This document shows, one piece after another, positions 9,201-24,200 of a stretch of DNA of 64,000 nt. The notes beneath the pieces were generated by a model, which was given only the letters and a program-made list of their open reading frames with translations, searched no databases and was not told where the DNA came from. The stretch is from assembly GCA_022702705.1 (NCBI GenBank), contig CM040434.1:60381022-60445021 (forward strand), written 5' to 3'. The stretch comes from Papilionanthe hookeriana x Papilionanthe teres. Its lineage: Eukaryota; Streptophyta; Magnoliopsida; Asparagales; Orchidaceae. Each line of letters begins with the position of its first letter. Position 1 is the first letter of the stretch. A program made the translations under genes and the position numbers.

Positions 9201-12200
9201 TTTTCATTGGGTTAAGGATTGACCATTTTGACCAAAGTTAACTTTTTGGTCAGAGATTGACTTATTAGGTCAATAATTGGTAATTAGGTCAAAATTGACT
9301 ATTTTGACAAAGATTGAATTTTCGGTCAAAATTTGACTTGTTAGGTCAATGGGTAAGTCATTAGGTCAAAAATTGACTATATTGACCAAAATTGACATTT
9401 TGGTCAAGAGTTGACCTATTGGATCAATTGGTTGGTCATTGGGTCAAGGATTGATCATTTTTACCAAAGTTGACTTTTTGGTCAGAGATTGACTTATCGG
9501 GTCAATGCGGTGGTCAATAAGTCAAAAATTAACTATTATGACCAAAATTGATTTTTTTTGTTAAAAGTTGACCTATTTAGTCTATGGGTTGGTCATTGGG
9601 TGAAGGATTAACCATTTTGACAAAAGTTGTCTGTATGTTTAGAGATTGAATTCTTGGGTCAATAATTGGTCATTAGGTCAAAAAATTGACTTTTTTGTCA
9701 AAAGTACACCTATTAGGTTAATGGGTTGGTCATTGGGTCTAGGATTGACCATTTTGACCAAATTTGACTTTTTGGTCAAAAGTTAACCTATTGGGTCAAT
9801 GGGTTAGTCATTGGGTCAAGGATTGATTATTTTGACCAAAGTTGACTTTCTGGTCCGAGATTGACTTATTGGGTCAATAATTGGTCATTAGGTCAAAAAT
9901 TGACTATTTTGACCAAAATTTACTTTTTGGACAAATGTTGACCTATTGGTGAGTGTGTTGGTCATTGAGTCAAGGATTGATCATTTTGACCAAAGTTGAC
10001 TTTTTCGCCAAAAGTTTACCTATTGGTTCAATGGGTTATTCTTTGGGTCAGAAATTGACAATTTTAAGCAATGTTGACCTATTGGGTTAATGGGGTGGTC
10101 ATTAGGTCAAAAATTGACTATTTTAACGAAAATTGACTTTTTGGTCAAAAGTTGATCTATTGGGTCAATGGGTTGGTCATTGGGTCAAGAATTGACCGTT
10201 TTGACAAAATTTAACTTTTTGGTTAAAAGTTGACATATCGGGTCATTGGGTTGGTCATTGGGCCAAGGATTAACATTTTCACCAAGTTAACTTTTTGGTC
10301 TGAGATTGACTTGCTAGAGTCGATAATTAGTCATTAGATCGAAAATTGACTTATTTTGACTAAAATTGACTTTTTGGTCAAAAGTTGACTTATTGGGTCG
10401 ATAGGTTCGTTATTTGGTCAAGGATTGAACATTTTGACAAAAGTTGACCTTTTGGTCGAAAGTCACTTTTGAGTCAATAATTGGTCATTATGTCAAAATT
10501 AATTATTTTAAACCGATTTAAATTTTTGGTTAAAAGTTGACTCATTTGGAGTCGATGGGTGGTCAGTAGGTCAAAAATTAACTATATTGACTAAAATTGA
10601 CTTTTTGGTCAAATGTTCACCTATTAGGTTAATGGTTGCTCACTGGGTCAAGGAATGACCATTTTGACCAAACATAACTTTTTGGTCAAAAGTTGACATA
10701 TTGGGTCAATGGGTTGGTCCTCGGGGAAAGGATTGACCATATTTGCGAAAATTAACTTTTTCGTCAGAGATTGACTTATTATTGGGTCAATAATTGGTCA
10801 TTAGGTCAAAAATTGATTATTTTGACCAAAATTGACTTTTTGGTCAAAAGTTAATCGGTTGGGTCAATGGGTTGGTTATTGGGTCAAGGATTGAAAATTA
10901 TGACCAAAGTTGACTTTTTGGTCAAAAGTTGACCTCTTGGGTCAATGGGTTAGTCATTGGGTCAAGGATTGACCATTTTAACCAAATTTGACTTTTTAGT
11001 CAAAAGTTGACCAATTGAGTCAATGAGGTGGTCATTGTGTCAAGGATTCGCCATTTTGACCAAAGTTGACTTTCTTGTTAGAGATTGACTTATTGGGTCA
11101 ATAATTAGTCATTATGTCGAAAATTGACTTTTTGTTTTACCAAAATTGACTTTTTCGTCGAAAGATAACATATTGGGTCAATGGGTTGGTCGTTGAGTCA
11201 AGGATTAATCATTTTGACCTAAGTTGACTTTTTAGTCAAAAGTTGACCTTTAGAGGTCGATGGGATAGTCTTTGGGTCAGGATTTGCTAATTTGACCAAA
11301 GTTAACATTTTGATCAGATTGACTTATTGAGGTCGATAAATGGTCATTAGGTCGAACATTGACCATTTTGACCAAAATTGACTTTTTGGTCAAAAGTTTG
11401 CCTATTGAGTCATTAGGTCTAGGATTAACCATTTTGACCAAAGTTGATTATTTGGTCAAAAGTTTACTTATTCGGTCAATGGGTTGGGCATTGGGTCAGA
11501 AATTGACCATTTTAACTAAAGTTGACTTTTTGGTCAAAAGTTTACCTATTAGGTCAATGGGTAGTTATTAGGTTAAAATTTGACTATTTTGACCAAAATT
11601 GACTTTTTGGTCAAAAGTTTACCTATTGGGTCAATGTATATGTCATGGGTTCAAGGATTGACTATTTTTACTAAAGTTGACTTTTTGGTTAAAAGTTGAC
11701 ATATTGGGTCAATTGGTTAGTCATTGGGTCAAAGATTGATCATTTTAACCAAAGTTGATTTTTTATTCAAAAGTTGACCTATTGGGTCTATGGTTTGGTC
11801 ATTGGCTCAAGGATTGACCATTTTGACCAAAGTTGACTTTTTGGTCAGAGATTGACTTATGGGGTCAATAATTGGTCATTAGGTCAAAAATTAACTATTT
11901 TGACAAAAATTGACTTTTCGGTCAATGCTTATTTATTAAATCAATGTGTCAAGGATTGACCATTTTGACCAAAGTTGACTTTTTGGTCAATAGTTGACTT
12001 ATTGGGTCAATGAGTTGGTTATTGGGTCAAAAATTAACCATATTATGCAAAGTTATTTTTTAGGTGAAAGGTTAACCTATTGGGTCAATGGGGTGGTTGT
12101 TAGGTTAAAAATTAACTATTTTGACCAAAATTTACTTTTTTTATCAAAAGTTGACCAATTGGGTCAATGGGTATGTCATGGGTTCAAGGATTGACCATTT

Positions 12201-15200
12201 TGACTAAAGTTAACTTTTTGGATAAAAGTTGACATATTGGGTCAGTTGGTTGGTCATTGGGTCAAGGATTGACCATTTTAACCAAAGTTGATTTTTTATT
12301 CAAAAGTTGACCTATTGGGTCAATGGGTTGGTCATTAGCTCAAGGATTGACTATTTTGACTAAAGTTGACTTTTTGGTCAGAGATTGACTTATGAGGTCA
12401 ATAATTCGTCATTAGATCAAAAATTGACTATTTTGTCCTAAATTGACTTTTCAGTCAAAGTTGATTTATTAGGTCATTGTGTCAAGGATTGACCATTTTG
12501 ACCAAAGTTGACTTTTTGGTCAATAGTTGACCTATTAGGTCAATGGGTTGGTTATTAGGTTAGAAATTGACCATATTATGCAAAGTTAACTTTTTGGTCA
12601 AAGGTTGACCTTTTGGGTCAATGGGATGGTTGTTAGGTTAAAAATTGATTATTTTGACCAAAATTTACTTTTTTTGTCAAAAGTTGACCAATTGGGTCAA
12701 TGGGTTTGTCATTGTGTCAAAGATTGACTATATTGACAAAAATTGACATTTGATTCGAAAGTTAACTCCTTGAGATCGATGAGGTGGTCTTAAGTCAAAA
12801 ATTGACTATTTTGACAAAAATTGACTTTTTGCTCAAAAGGTGACCTATTTTGTCAATGGGTTTGTCATTTGGTCAAGGATTAACTATTTTAACCAAAGTT
12901 TACTTTTTGGAAAAAAGTTAACCTATTGGGTCAATGGGTTGGTCTTTGGGTCAAGAATGGACCATTCTGAAAAAAGTTGACTTTTTTAGTCAGAGATTGA
13001 TCTATTAGGTCAATAATTGGTCATTAGGTCAAAAATGACTATTTTGACCAAAATTGACTTTTTAGTCAAAAGTTGACCTATTGGGTGAATGGGTTGGTCA
13101 TTAGGACAGAAAGTGATCATTTTGACCAAAGTTGAATTTTTGGTCAAAAGTTGACTTATTGGGTCAATTGGGTAGTCATTAGGTCAAAAATTGACTAATT
13201 TGACCAAAATTGACTTTTTGTCGAAAGTTAACTTCTTTGGTCGATGAGTTGGTAATTAGATCGAGAATTTACTATTTTGATCGAAGATGACTTTTGCCAA
13301 AAGTTAATCTATTGAGTCAATGGGTTGGTCAGTGGGTACAAAAATTGATAATTTTGACCATAGTTGACTTTTTGGTCAAAAGTTGACCTATTGGGTCAAT
13401 GGGTGGTCATTAGGTTAAAAATTGACTATTTTGACCAAAATTGAATTTTTGGTCAAAGGTTGACCTACAGGTCGATGGGTTTGTCATTAGGATCGGGAAT
13501 GACCATTTTGACCAAATCGACTTTTGGTCGAAGATTGACTTATTGGGTCGATAATTGGTCATTAGGTCCAAAATTGATTATTTTGACGAAAATTAAATTT
13601 TTGGTCGAAAAGTTGACTCACATGGATCAGCGGGTGTAGTCATTAGGTCAGAAATTGATCATTTTAACCAAAGTTGACTTTTTGGTCAAAAGTTGACCTA
13701 TTGGGTCAATGTGTGGTCATTTGGTAAGAAATTGACTATTTTGACCAAAATTAACTTTTTGGTCAAAAGTTAACCTATTGGTTTATTGGGTTTGTCATTG
13801 GATCAATGATTGACCATTTTGACCAATGTTGACATTTTGTTCAGAGATTGACTTATTGGGACAATAACTGTCATTTTGTCAAAAAATTAATTATTTTGAC
13901 CAACATAAAATTTCTGGTAAAAAGTTAAGCCATTGGGTCAGCGTGTTGGTCATTGGGTCAGTAATTGACCATTTTGACCAAAGTTAAGTTTTTGGTCAGA
14001 ATTTGATATATTTGGTTAATGAGTTGGTAATTGGGCCAAGAATTGACCGTTTTGACCAAAGATTAATTTTTGGTCTAAAGTGGACCTATTGGGACAATGG
14101 GTTGGTCATTAGGTCAAAAATTGACCATTTTGACCAAAGTGGAATTTCTGGTCAAAAGTTGACATATTGTGTCGATGGGTGGTCGATTTAGTCGAAAATG
14201 CTTATTTTGACCAAAATTAACTTTTTGGTTAAATGTTAACCTATTGGGTCAGTTGGTTTATCATTTGGTCAAGGATTGACCATTTTGACCGAAGTTGACT
14301 TTTTGATCTAAGATTGACTTACTAGGTAAATAATTGGTCATTGTTTCAAAAATTGATTATTTTGACCAAAATTGAGTTTTTGGTCAAAAGTTGACCTATT
14401 AGGCCAATGAGTTGGTCATTGGGTCAAGGATTAATCATTTTAACCAAAGTTGACTTTTTGGTCAAAAGTTGCTTTTTTGGTCAATAGTTGACCTATTCGG
14501 TCAATGAACTGGTCATTGGGTCAAGGATTGACCAATTTAACTAAAGTTAACTTTTTGGTCAGAGATTGGCTTACTATGTTAATAATTGATCATTAGGTCA
14601 AAAATTGACTATTTTGACCAAATTTGACTTTTTGGACAAAAGTTGAGGTATTGTGTCAATGGGTTGGTCATTGGGTCAGAAATTGACAATTTTGATAAAA
14701 GTTGAATTTTTGTTCAAAAGCTGACCTATTGTGTCAATTAGGCGATCATTAGATCAAAAATTAACTATTTTGACCAAAATTGACTTTTTGGTCAAATCTT
14801 GACCTATTGGGTTAATGAGTTCGTCATTGGGTCAAGGATTAACCATTTTGACCAAGGTTAACTTTTTGGTCTGAGATTTACTTAGTGTGTCAATAATTGG
14901 TCATTAGGTCAAGTATTGGCCAATTTGACCAAAGTTGACATTTTGGTCAAAAGTTGACATAATGGTTCACAGGGTTGGTCATTGGGTCAGAAATTCACCT
15001 TTTTAACCAAACTTTACTTTTGGCTAAATAGATGACCTATTGGGTCAATGGGTTGGTCATTGGGTCAAGGATTTACCATTTTAACCAAAGTTGACTTTTT
15101 TACAAAAGTTGACCTATTCAGTCAATGGGTTGGAAATTTGATCAAGGATTGACAATTTTGACTAAAGTTGATTTTTTCGACGTAGATTGACATATTTGGT

Positions 15201-18200
15201 CAATAATTGGTCATTAGGTAAAAAATTGACTATTTTGATAAAAATTAACTTTTTGGTCAAAAGTTGACCCGTTGGGTCATTGGGGTGGTCATTCGGTCAG
15301 ACATTGACCATTTTGACCAAAGTTTACATTTTGGTTAAAAATTGACCTATTGGGTTAATGGGGTGTTCATTAAGTCAAAAATTGATTATTTTGACCAAAA
15401 TTGACTTTTTGGTCAAAAGTTGACCAGTAGGGTCAATGGGTTGGTAATTTAGTCAAGGATTGAACATTTTGTCTAAAGTTGACTTTTTGGTCAAAAGTTG
15501 ACATATTGGGTAAATGGGTTGGTCATTGGGTCAACGATTAACCATTTTGACCAAAGTTGAGTTTTTGGTCAAGAGTAGACCAATTGGGTCAATGAGGTCG
15601 TCATTTGGTCAAGGATTGACCATTTTGACCAAAGGTTACTTTTTTGTCAAAGATTGACTTATTAGGTCAATAATTGGTCATTATGTCGAAAATTGACTTT
15701 TTTTACAAAATTGACTTTTTGGTCGAAATTTAACATATTATGTCGATGGGTTGGTCATTGCGTCGAAATTGATCGATTTGACTAGAAGTTGACTTTTAGG
15801 TCAAAAGTTAACTAATTGGGTCGATGATTGACCATTTTTAACAATGTTCGCATTTTGGTAAAAGATTGACTAATTGGATCGATAAATGGTCATCGGGTCG
15901 AAAATTGACCATTTTGACCAAAATTGACTTTTTAGTCAAAAGTTGACCTATTGGGTCAATGGGTTGGTCATTGTGTCAGAAATTGACCATTTTAACCAAA
16001 GTTGAATTTTGGTCAAAAGTTGACTTATTCCGTCAATGGGTGGTTATTATGGTAAAAAATGACTATTTTGACCAAAATTGACTTTTTGGTCAAAAGTGGA
16101 CCTACTGGGTCAATGTGTATGTCATTGGTTCAAGGATTCACCATATTGACCAAAGTTAACTTTTTGGTTAAAAGTTGACCTGTTGGGTTAATTGGATGGT
16201 CATTGGGTCAAGGATTTACCATTTTAACCAAAGTAGACTTTTTGTTCAAAAGTTGACCTATTGGCTTGGTCATTGGCTCAAGGATTGACCATTTTGACCA
16301 AAGTTAACTTTTTGATCAGAGATTGACTTATTGGGTCAATAATTGGTCATTAGGTCAAAAATTGACTATTTTGAACAAAATTGACTTTTTAGTCAAAGTT
16401 GACCTATTGGGTCATTGTGTCAAGGATTAACCATTTTGACCAAAGTTGACTTTTTTGTCAAAAGTTGACCTATTGGGTCAATGGGTTGGTTGTTGGGTCA
16501 GAAATTAGTCATCTTAACCAAAAATGATTTTTTGGTGAGAAGTTAATCTATTGGGTCAATGGTGTGGTTGTTAGGTTAAAATTTGACTATTTTAACCAAA
16601 ATTTATTTTTCTGTCAGAAGTTCACCAATTGGGTTAATGGGTATGTCGTTGTGTTAAAGATTGATCATTTTGACCAAGATTGACTTTTTCCTCAAAAGTT
16701 GACTTATTTGTTCAATGGGTTGGTCATTTGGTCAAGGATTGACTATTTTGATCAAAATTGACTTTTTGGTCAAAAGTTGACCTATTGGGTAAATGGGTTG
16801 GTCATTAGGTCAAAGATGACCATTTTGAACAAAGTTGACTTTTTGGTTAGCGATTGAGTTATTAGGCCAATAATTGGTCATTATGTTAAAAATTGACTTT
16901 TTTTACCAAAATTGACTTTTTGGTCAAAATTTGACCTATTGGTTCAATGCATGGGTCATTGGGTCAGAAATTAACCATTTAAACTAAAGTTGACTATTTG
17001 GTCAAAAGTTGATCTATTTGGTCTACGAGTTGGTAATTGCGTTAAGAATTGACAATTTTGACATAAGTTGACTTTTCGGTCAAAAATTGACTATTTTGAC
17101 CAAAGTTGTCTTTGGGAAAAAATTGACCATTTTGACCAAACTTGTCTTTTTGGGCAAAAGTTGACCTATTAGGTCAATGTGTGGTCATTAGGTCAAAAAT
17201 TGACAATTTTGACCAAAATTAACTTTTTGGTCAAAAATTTGACCTATTGGGTCAATGGGTTTGTCATTGGGTCAAGGATTGACCATTTTGACCAAAGTTG
17301 ACTTTTTGATCAGAGATTGACTTATTGGGTCAATAATTTGTTATTAATTCAAAATTTGACTTTGTTGGCCTAAATTGACTTTTTGGTCAAAAGTTGACCT
17401 ATTACACAAATGGGTTGGTCATTGGGTCAAGGATTGATCATTTTGACCAAAGTTGACTTTTTGGTCAAAAGATGACTTTTTGGGTTAATGGGCTGGTCAT
17501 TGGGTCAAGGATTAACTAATTTGACCAAAGTTGACTATTTGGTCAGAAATTGTTTACTAGATCAATAATTGGTCATTAGGTCAAAAATTGACTATTTTGA
17601 TCAAAATTGACTTTTTGGTCAAAAGTCGACCTAATGGGTCAATGGGTTGGTCTTCGGGTCAAGGATTGACATTTTAACTAAAGTTGACTTTTTGGTCAAA
17701 AGTTGACATATTGGATCAATTGCGTGGTCATTAGGTAAAAAAATTGACTATTTTGACCAAAACTGACTTTTTGGTAAATAGTTGACCTTTTGGGTCAATG
17801 GGTTGGTCAATGGGTCAAGGATTGACCATTTTGACCAATGTTGACTTTGCGATCAGAGATTGTCTTATTGGGTCAATAATTGGTCATTAGGTCAAAAATT
17901 TATTATTTTAACTAAACTTGAATTTTTTGTCACAGGTTGACCAGTTTGGTCAATGTGGTGGTCATTGGGTCAGAGATTGACCATTTTGACCAAAGTTGCC
18001 TTTTTCATCAAAAGCTTACATATTGGGTCAATTGGTTGGTCCTTCTGTTAGAAATAGACCCTTTTGACCGAATCAACTTTTTGGTCAAAAGTTAACCCAT
18101 TGGATCAACGGGGTGGTCATTGGGTCAGTAATTGACCATTTTGAACAAAGTTGACTTTTTGATCAAAAGTTGACCTATTTAGTCAATGAGTTGGTAATTG

Positions 18201-21200
18201 GGTCAAGAATTGGCCATTTTGACCAAAGATGACTTTTTAGACAAAGTTAACCTATTGAGTCGATGGGTTGGTCATTGGGTAAAAAATTGACCATTTTGAC
18301 TAAAGTTGACTTTTTAGTCAGAAGTTGACCTATTGGGTCAATGGGTGGTCATTATGTCAAAAATTGACTATTTTGATCAAAATTGAATTTTTGGTCAAAA
18401 GTTGACCTGTTGAGCCAATGAGTTCGTCATTGGTTTAAGGATTGACCATTTCGAACAAACTTGACATTTTGGTCAGAGATTGACTTATTGGGTCAATAAT
18501 TGATCATTAGGTCAAAAATTGGTTATTTTGACCAAAATTAACTTTTTTGTCAAAATTTGAGCTATTGGGTCAATGGGTTGGTCATTGGGTCAGAAATTGA
18601 CCATTTTGACCAAAGTTGACTTTCGGTCAATAGCAGACCTATAAGGTCAATTGGGTGGTCATTAGGTCAAAAATTGACTTTTTTGACCAAAATTGACTTT
18701 TTGGTCAAAAACTAACCTATTTGGTCAATTAGTTTGTCATTTTGTCAAAAATTGACTATTTTGACCAAAATTAACTTTTTGGCCAAAAGTTGACCTATTG
18801 GGTCACTAGGTCAAAGATTGACCTTTTTTATCATAATTGACTTTTTGGTCAAAAGTTGACCTATTGGGTCAATGGGTTAGTCATTGGGTCGAGGATTGGC
18901 CATTTTGACCAAAGTTGACTTCTGATCGGAGATCGACTTATTGGGTCGATATTGGTCATTCGTCGAAGATCGACTATTTTGACCAAAATTAAATTTTTGG
19001 TCAAAAGTTGACTAATAAGGTCAATGTGGTGGTCATTGGGTCAGGAATTGAGCATTTTAACCAAAATTGACATTTTGGTCAAAAGTTGACTTATTGGGTA
19101 ATTGAGCGGGGCGGTCATTAGGTCAAAAATTGACAAATTTTACCAAAATTAACTTTTTGGTCATTGGGTCAAGGATTGACCATTTTAACTAAAGTTGACT
19201 TTTTAGTCAAAAGTTGACCTATAGGGTCAATAAGTTAGTCATTCAGTAAAAGATTGGCAATTTCGACCAAAGTTGACTTTTTGGTCGAAGATTGACTTAT
19301 TGGGTCAATAATTGGTCATTTGGTCGAAAATTGATCATTTTGATCAAAATTTAATTTTTAGTCAAAAGTTTGACCCATTAGTGGTCATTATGTCGAAAAT
19401 TAGTCATTTTGACCAAACATGACTTTTTGCAAAAGTTAATAGATTGATGTCGATTGGGTGGTCATTATGTCGAGAATTAACCATTTTGACCGAAGCAAGA
19501 CTTTTTATCAAAGTTGACCTGTGGGTCAATGGGTTGGTCATTGGGTCAAAAATTGATAATTTTGACCAAACTTGGCATTTTTGTCAAAAGCGAACCTATT
19601 GGGTCAATGGGGTGGTCATTAGGCAAAAATTGACTCTTTTGACCAAAATTAACTTTTTGGTTAAAAGTTGACCTATTTGGTTAATGGGTTAGTCATTGGG
19701 TCAAGGATTGACCATTTTGACCAAAGTTAACTTTTTGGTCGAAAGTTGACCTATTGGGTCAATGAGTTGGTTATTGGGTTAAGGATTGACCATTTTGACC
19801 AAAGTTGACTTTTTAGTCATTGTGCCAGAAATTAGCTTTTTTGACCAAACTTGACTTTTTAGTCAAAAGTTCATCTATTTGGTCAATAGGATTATCATTA
19901 GGTCAGAATTTGACTATTGTGACCAAAATTGAGTTTTTCGTTAAAGTTGACCTATTAAGTCAATCGGTTCGTCATTAGGTCAAGGATTGTCCATTTTTAC
20001 AAAGTTGACTTTTTGGTTAGAGTTTGACTTGCTGGGACAATAATTGGTCAATAGGTCAAAAATGACTATTTTGACCAAAATTGGCTTTTTGGTAACTTGA
20101 CATATTGAGTTAATGGGTTGGTCATTTCGTCAAAGATTGACCTTTTCGATCAAAGTGGACTTTTTGGTCAAAAGTTGACCTTTTGGGTCGACGGGTTGGT
20201 CAATTTTATCAAGGATTGACCATCTTGACCAAAGTTGACTTTTTTGTCATAGATTGACTTATTGGGTCAATAATTGGTCATTATGTCAAAAATTAATTAT
20301 TTTGGCCAAAATTGAAATTTTGGGCAAATGTTTAGCCTTTGGGTCAATGGTGTTGTCATTGTGTCAGAAATTAACCATTTTGACTAAAGTTGACTTTTTT
20401 GGTCAAAAGTTAATTTATTGGGTCAATGGGTTGGAATTGGATCAATGATTAACTATTTTGACCAAAGTTGACTTTTTCGTCAGAGATTTGCTTACTGAGT
20501 CAATAATTGGTCGTTAGGTCGAAAATTGACTATATTGGCCAAAATTGACTTTTTGGTTAAAAGTTGACCTATTTGATCAATGGGTTGGTCATTAAGTCAA
20601 GGATTGACTATTTTGACCAAAGTTAACTTTTTGGTCAAAAGTTGACCTATTGGGTCAATGGAATAGGTCATTGGGTCAAGGATTGACCATTTTGACCAAA
20701 GTCAAATTTTTTGTCAGAGATTGACTTATTGGGTCAATAATTAGTCATTTTGTCAAAAATTGATTACTTTGACAAAATTTAAATTTTTGGTCAAAAGTTG
20801 ACCCATTGGGTAAACGGGGAGGTCATTGGGTCATAAATTGACAATTTTGACCAAAGTTGACTTTTTGGTCAAAAGTTGACATATTTGGTCAATGAGTATG
20901 TAATTGGGTCAAGAATTGAATATTTTGACCGAAGATAACTTTTTGGTCAAAAGTTTATCGATTGGGTCAATGGGTTGGTCATTAGGTCAAAAATTGACCT
21001 TTTTGACCAATGATGACTTTTTGGTCAAAAGTTGACTTATTGAGTTAATGGATGGTCATTAGGGTAAAAGATTGACTATTTTGACCAAAATTGACTTTTT
21101 GGTTAAATGTTGACCTATTAGGCCAATGGGTTGGTCATTGGATCAAGGTTGATCATTTTGACCAAAGTTGACATTATGGTCAAATGTTGACCTATTGGGT

Positions 21201-24200
21201 CAATGAGGTTGTTCATTGGGTCAAGGATTGACCATTTTGACCAAAGTTGACTTATTGGTCAGAGGTTAGCTTACTGGGTCAATAATTGGTCATTAGGTCA
21301 AAAATTGACTATTTTGACCAAAATTGACTTTTTGGTCAAAAGTTGACCTATTGGGTCAATGGGTTGGTCAATGGGTTGGTCATTGGGTCATGGATTGACC
21401 ATTTGACTAAAGTTTACTTTTTGGTCAAAAGTTGACCTATTGGGTCAATGAGTTGGTTATTGGGTCAAGGATTGACCATTTTGTCCAAAGTTAACTTTTT
21501 AATCATTGAGTCAGAAATTAACCATTTTAACCAAAGTTGACTTTTTGGTCAAAAGTTCATCTATTTGGTCATGGGATGGTCATTGGTCAAAATTTGAATA
21601 TTTTGACCAAAATTGACTTTTGGTCAAAAGTTGAACTATTAAGTCGATAGGTTGGTCATTTTATCAAGGATTGACCATTTTGACCAAAGTTTTCTTTTTA
21701 GCTAAAAGATGACCTATTGGGTCAATGGGTTAGTTATTGGGTCAGAAATTGACCATTTTAACTGAGGTTTACTTTTTGGTCAAAAGTTGAACTATTGGGT
21801 CAATTGGATGGTTGTTAGGTTAAAAATTAACTATCTTGACCAAAATTTACTTTTTTGTCCAAAGTTAACCAATTGGGTGGGTATGTCATTATGTCAAGGA
21901 TTGATCATTTTGACCAAAATTGACATTTTGGTCGAAAGTTGACCCATTGGACCAATGGGGTGTTCATTAGGTCAAAAATAGACTATTTTGACCAAAATTT
22001 ACTTTTTGGTCAAAAGTTGACTTATTGGGTCATTGGGTTAGTCATTAGGTCAAGGATTGACTTTTCTGACCAAAGTTGACTTTTTGGTCAGAGATTGACT
22101 TATTGGGTAATTAATAGGTCAATAGGTCAAAAAGTTATTATTTTGACCAAAATTAAATTTTTTTGTCAAAAGCTGGCCAATTGGATCAACGGGGCAGTCA
22201 TTGGGTAAAGAATTGACCATTTTGACCCAAGATGACTTTTTGGTCAAAAGTTCATCTATTGGGTCAATGGGTTTGTCATTATGTCAAAAACTGACCCTTT
22301 TGACCAAAGTTGACATTTTTGATCAAAAGTTGACCTATTGGGTCAATAGGTAGTCATTAGGTCAAAAATTAGCTATTTTGACCAAAATTGACTTTTTGGT
22401 TAGAAGTTGACCTATTGCGTCAATTGGTTTGTCATTGGGTCAAGGATTGACCATTTTGAATAAAGTTCACTTTTTGGTCAGAGATTGACATATTGGGTCA
22501 ATAATTGGTCATTTGGACAAAAATTAATTATTTTGACAAAAAATAAATTTTTGGTCAAAAGTTGACACATTGGGTCAACGGGGAGGCCATTGGGTCAGAA
22601 ATTGCCATTTTGACCAAAGTTGACTTTTTGCTCTAAAGTTGACCTATTTAGTCAATGAGTTGCTAATTGAGTCAAAAGTTGACCATTTTGACCAAAGATG
22701 ACTTTTTTGGTCAAAATTTGACCAATTTGGTCAATGGGTTGGTCAATGGGTCAAAAATTATCCATTTTGACCAAAGTTGACTTTTTGGCCAAAAGTTGAC
22801 CTATTCAGTCAATGGGTTGTCTTTAGGTCAAAAATTAAATATTTTGACCAAAATTGACTTTTTGGTCAAAATTAACCTATTAGGTCAATGCGTTTGTCAT
22901 TGGGCTAAGGATTAACCATTGTGACCAAAGTTGACTTTTTGGTCAAAGATTGACTTATTGGGTACATAATTGGTCATTAATTCAAAAATTGACTAGTTTC
23001 ACCAAAATTAACTTTTTTGTCAAAAGTTGACCTAATAGGAAAATGGTTTGGTCACTGGGTCAAGGATTGATCATTTTGAGCAAAGTTGACTTTTTGTTCA
23101 AAAGTTGACTTATTGGGTTAATTGGTTAGCATTGGGCCAAGGATTAACCATTTTGACCAAAGTTGGCGTTTTGGTCAGAGATTGGCTTACTGGGTGAATA
23201 ATTGGTCATTAGGTCAAAAATTGACTATTTCGACCAAAATTGACTTTTTGGTAAAAAACGATCAATTAGATTGATGAGTTGGTCATTGGATTGAGGATTG
23301 ACCATTTTGACCAAAGTTGACTTTTGGTCGAAAGTTAACATATTAGATCGATTGGGTGGTCACTGAGCGTAAAGTGATTATTTTGACCAAAATTTACTTT
23401 TTGGTCGAAAGTTGATCTATTAGGCAAATGAGTTGGTTATTATGTCGAAAATTGATTATTTTAACCAAATTGACTTTTGGCTGAAAGTTGACTGTATGGG
23501 TCTTTGGGTCGAAGATTGACCATTTTGACCACAGTTGTCTTTCTGATAAAAAGTTGACTATTGAGTCAATGGGTTAGTCATTGGGTCAAGGATTGAACAT
23601 TTTGACTAAAGTTGACTTTTTAGTCAAAAGTTGACATATTGGGTGAATTGGGTGGTCATTACGTTAAAAATTGACTATTTTGACAAAAATAGACATTTTA
23701 GTCAAAAGTTGACCTATTGGACCAATGAGTTGGTCATTATGTCAAAAATTCACTATTTTGACCAAAATTGACTTTTTGACCATAGTTGATTTTTTGACCA
23801 TAGTTGATTTTTTGGTGAAAAGTTGACCGATTGGGTCAATGGGTTGGTCATTGGGTCAAGGATTGACCATTTTCACCAAAGTTGACTTTTTGGTTAGAGA
23901 TTGACTCATTAGGTCGATAATTGGTCGTTAGAGTCGAAAATTGTTATTTCAACCAAAATTGATACTTTGGTCAAAAGTTGACCCATGGGGTCAATAGGGT
24001 GGTTATTGGGTCGGAGATTGATCATTTTCACCAAAGTTGACTTTTTGGTCAAAAGATGACTTATTGGGTGAATGGGGGTGGTCATTAGGTAAAAAATTGA
24101 CTATAATGACCAAAATTAACTTTTTGTTTAAAAGCTGACCAATGTTGTCAATGGGTTGGTCATTGTGTCAAGGATTGACTATTTTGACTAAAGTTCACTT

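Noticed and set aside
11359..11571. Open frames inside the arrays (also 11994-12194, 14003-14191, 19444-19671, 20254-20448, 34274-34510, 37040-37369, 45358-45546, 46583-47060, 51229-51420, 55125-55322) encoding repeated ~26-residue text.
   Set aside because: The 78-bp monomer is a multiple of three, so a frame free of stops in one monomer repeats in the next. There is no start context, no family and no codon signal; they are a product of repeat length.
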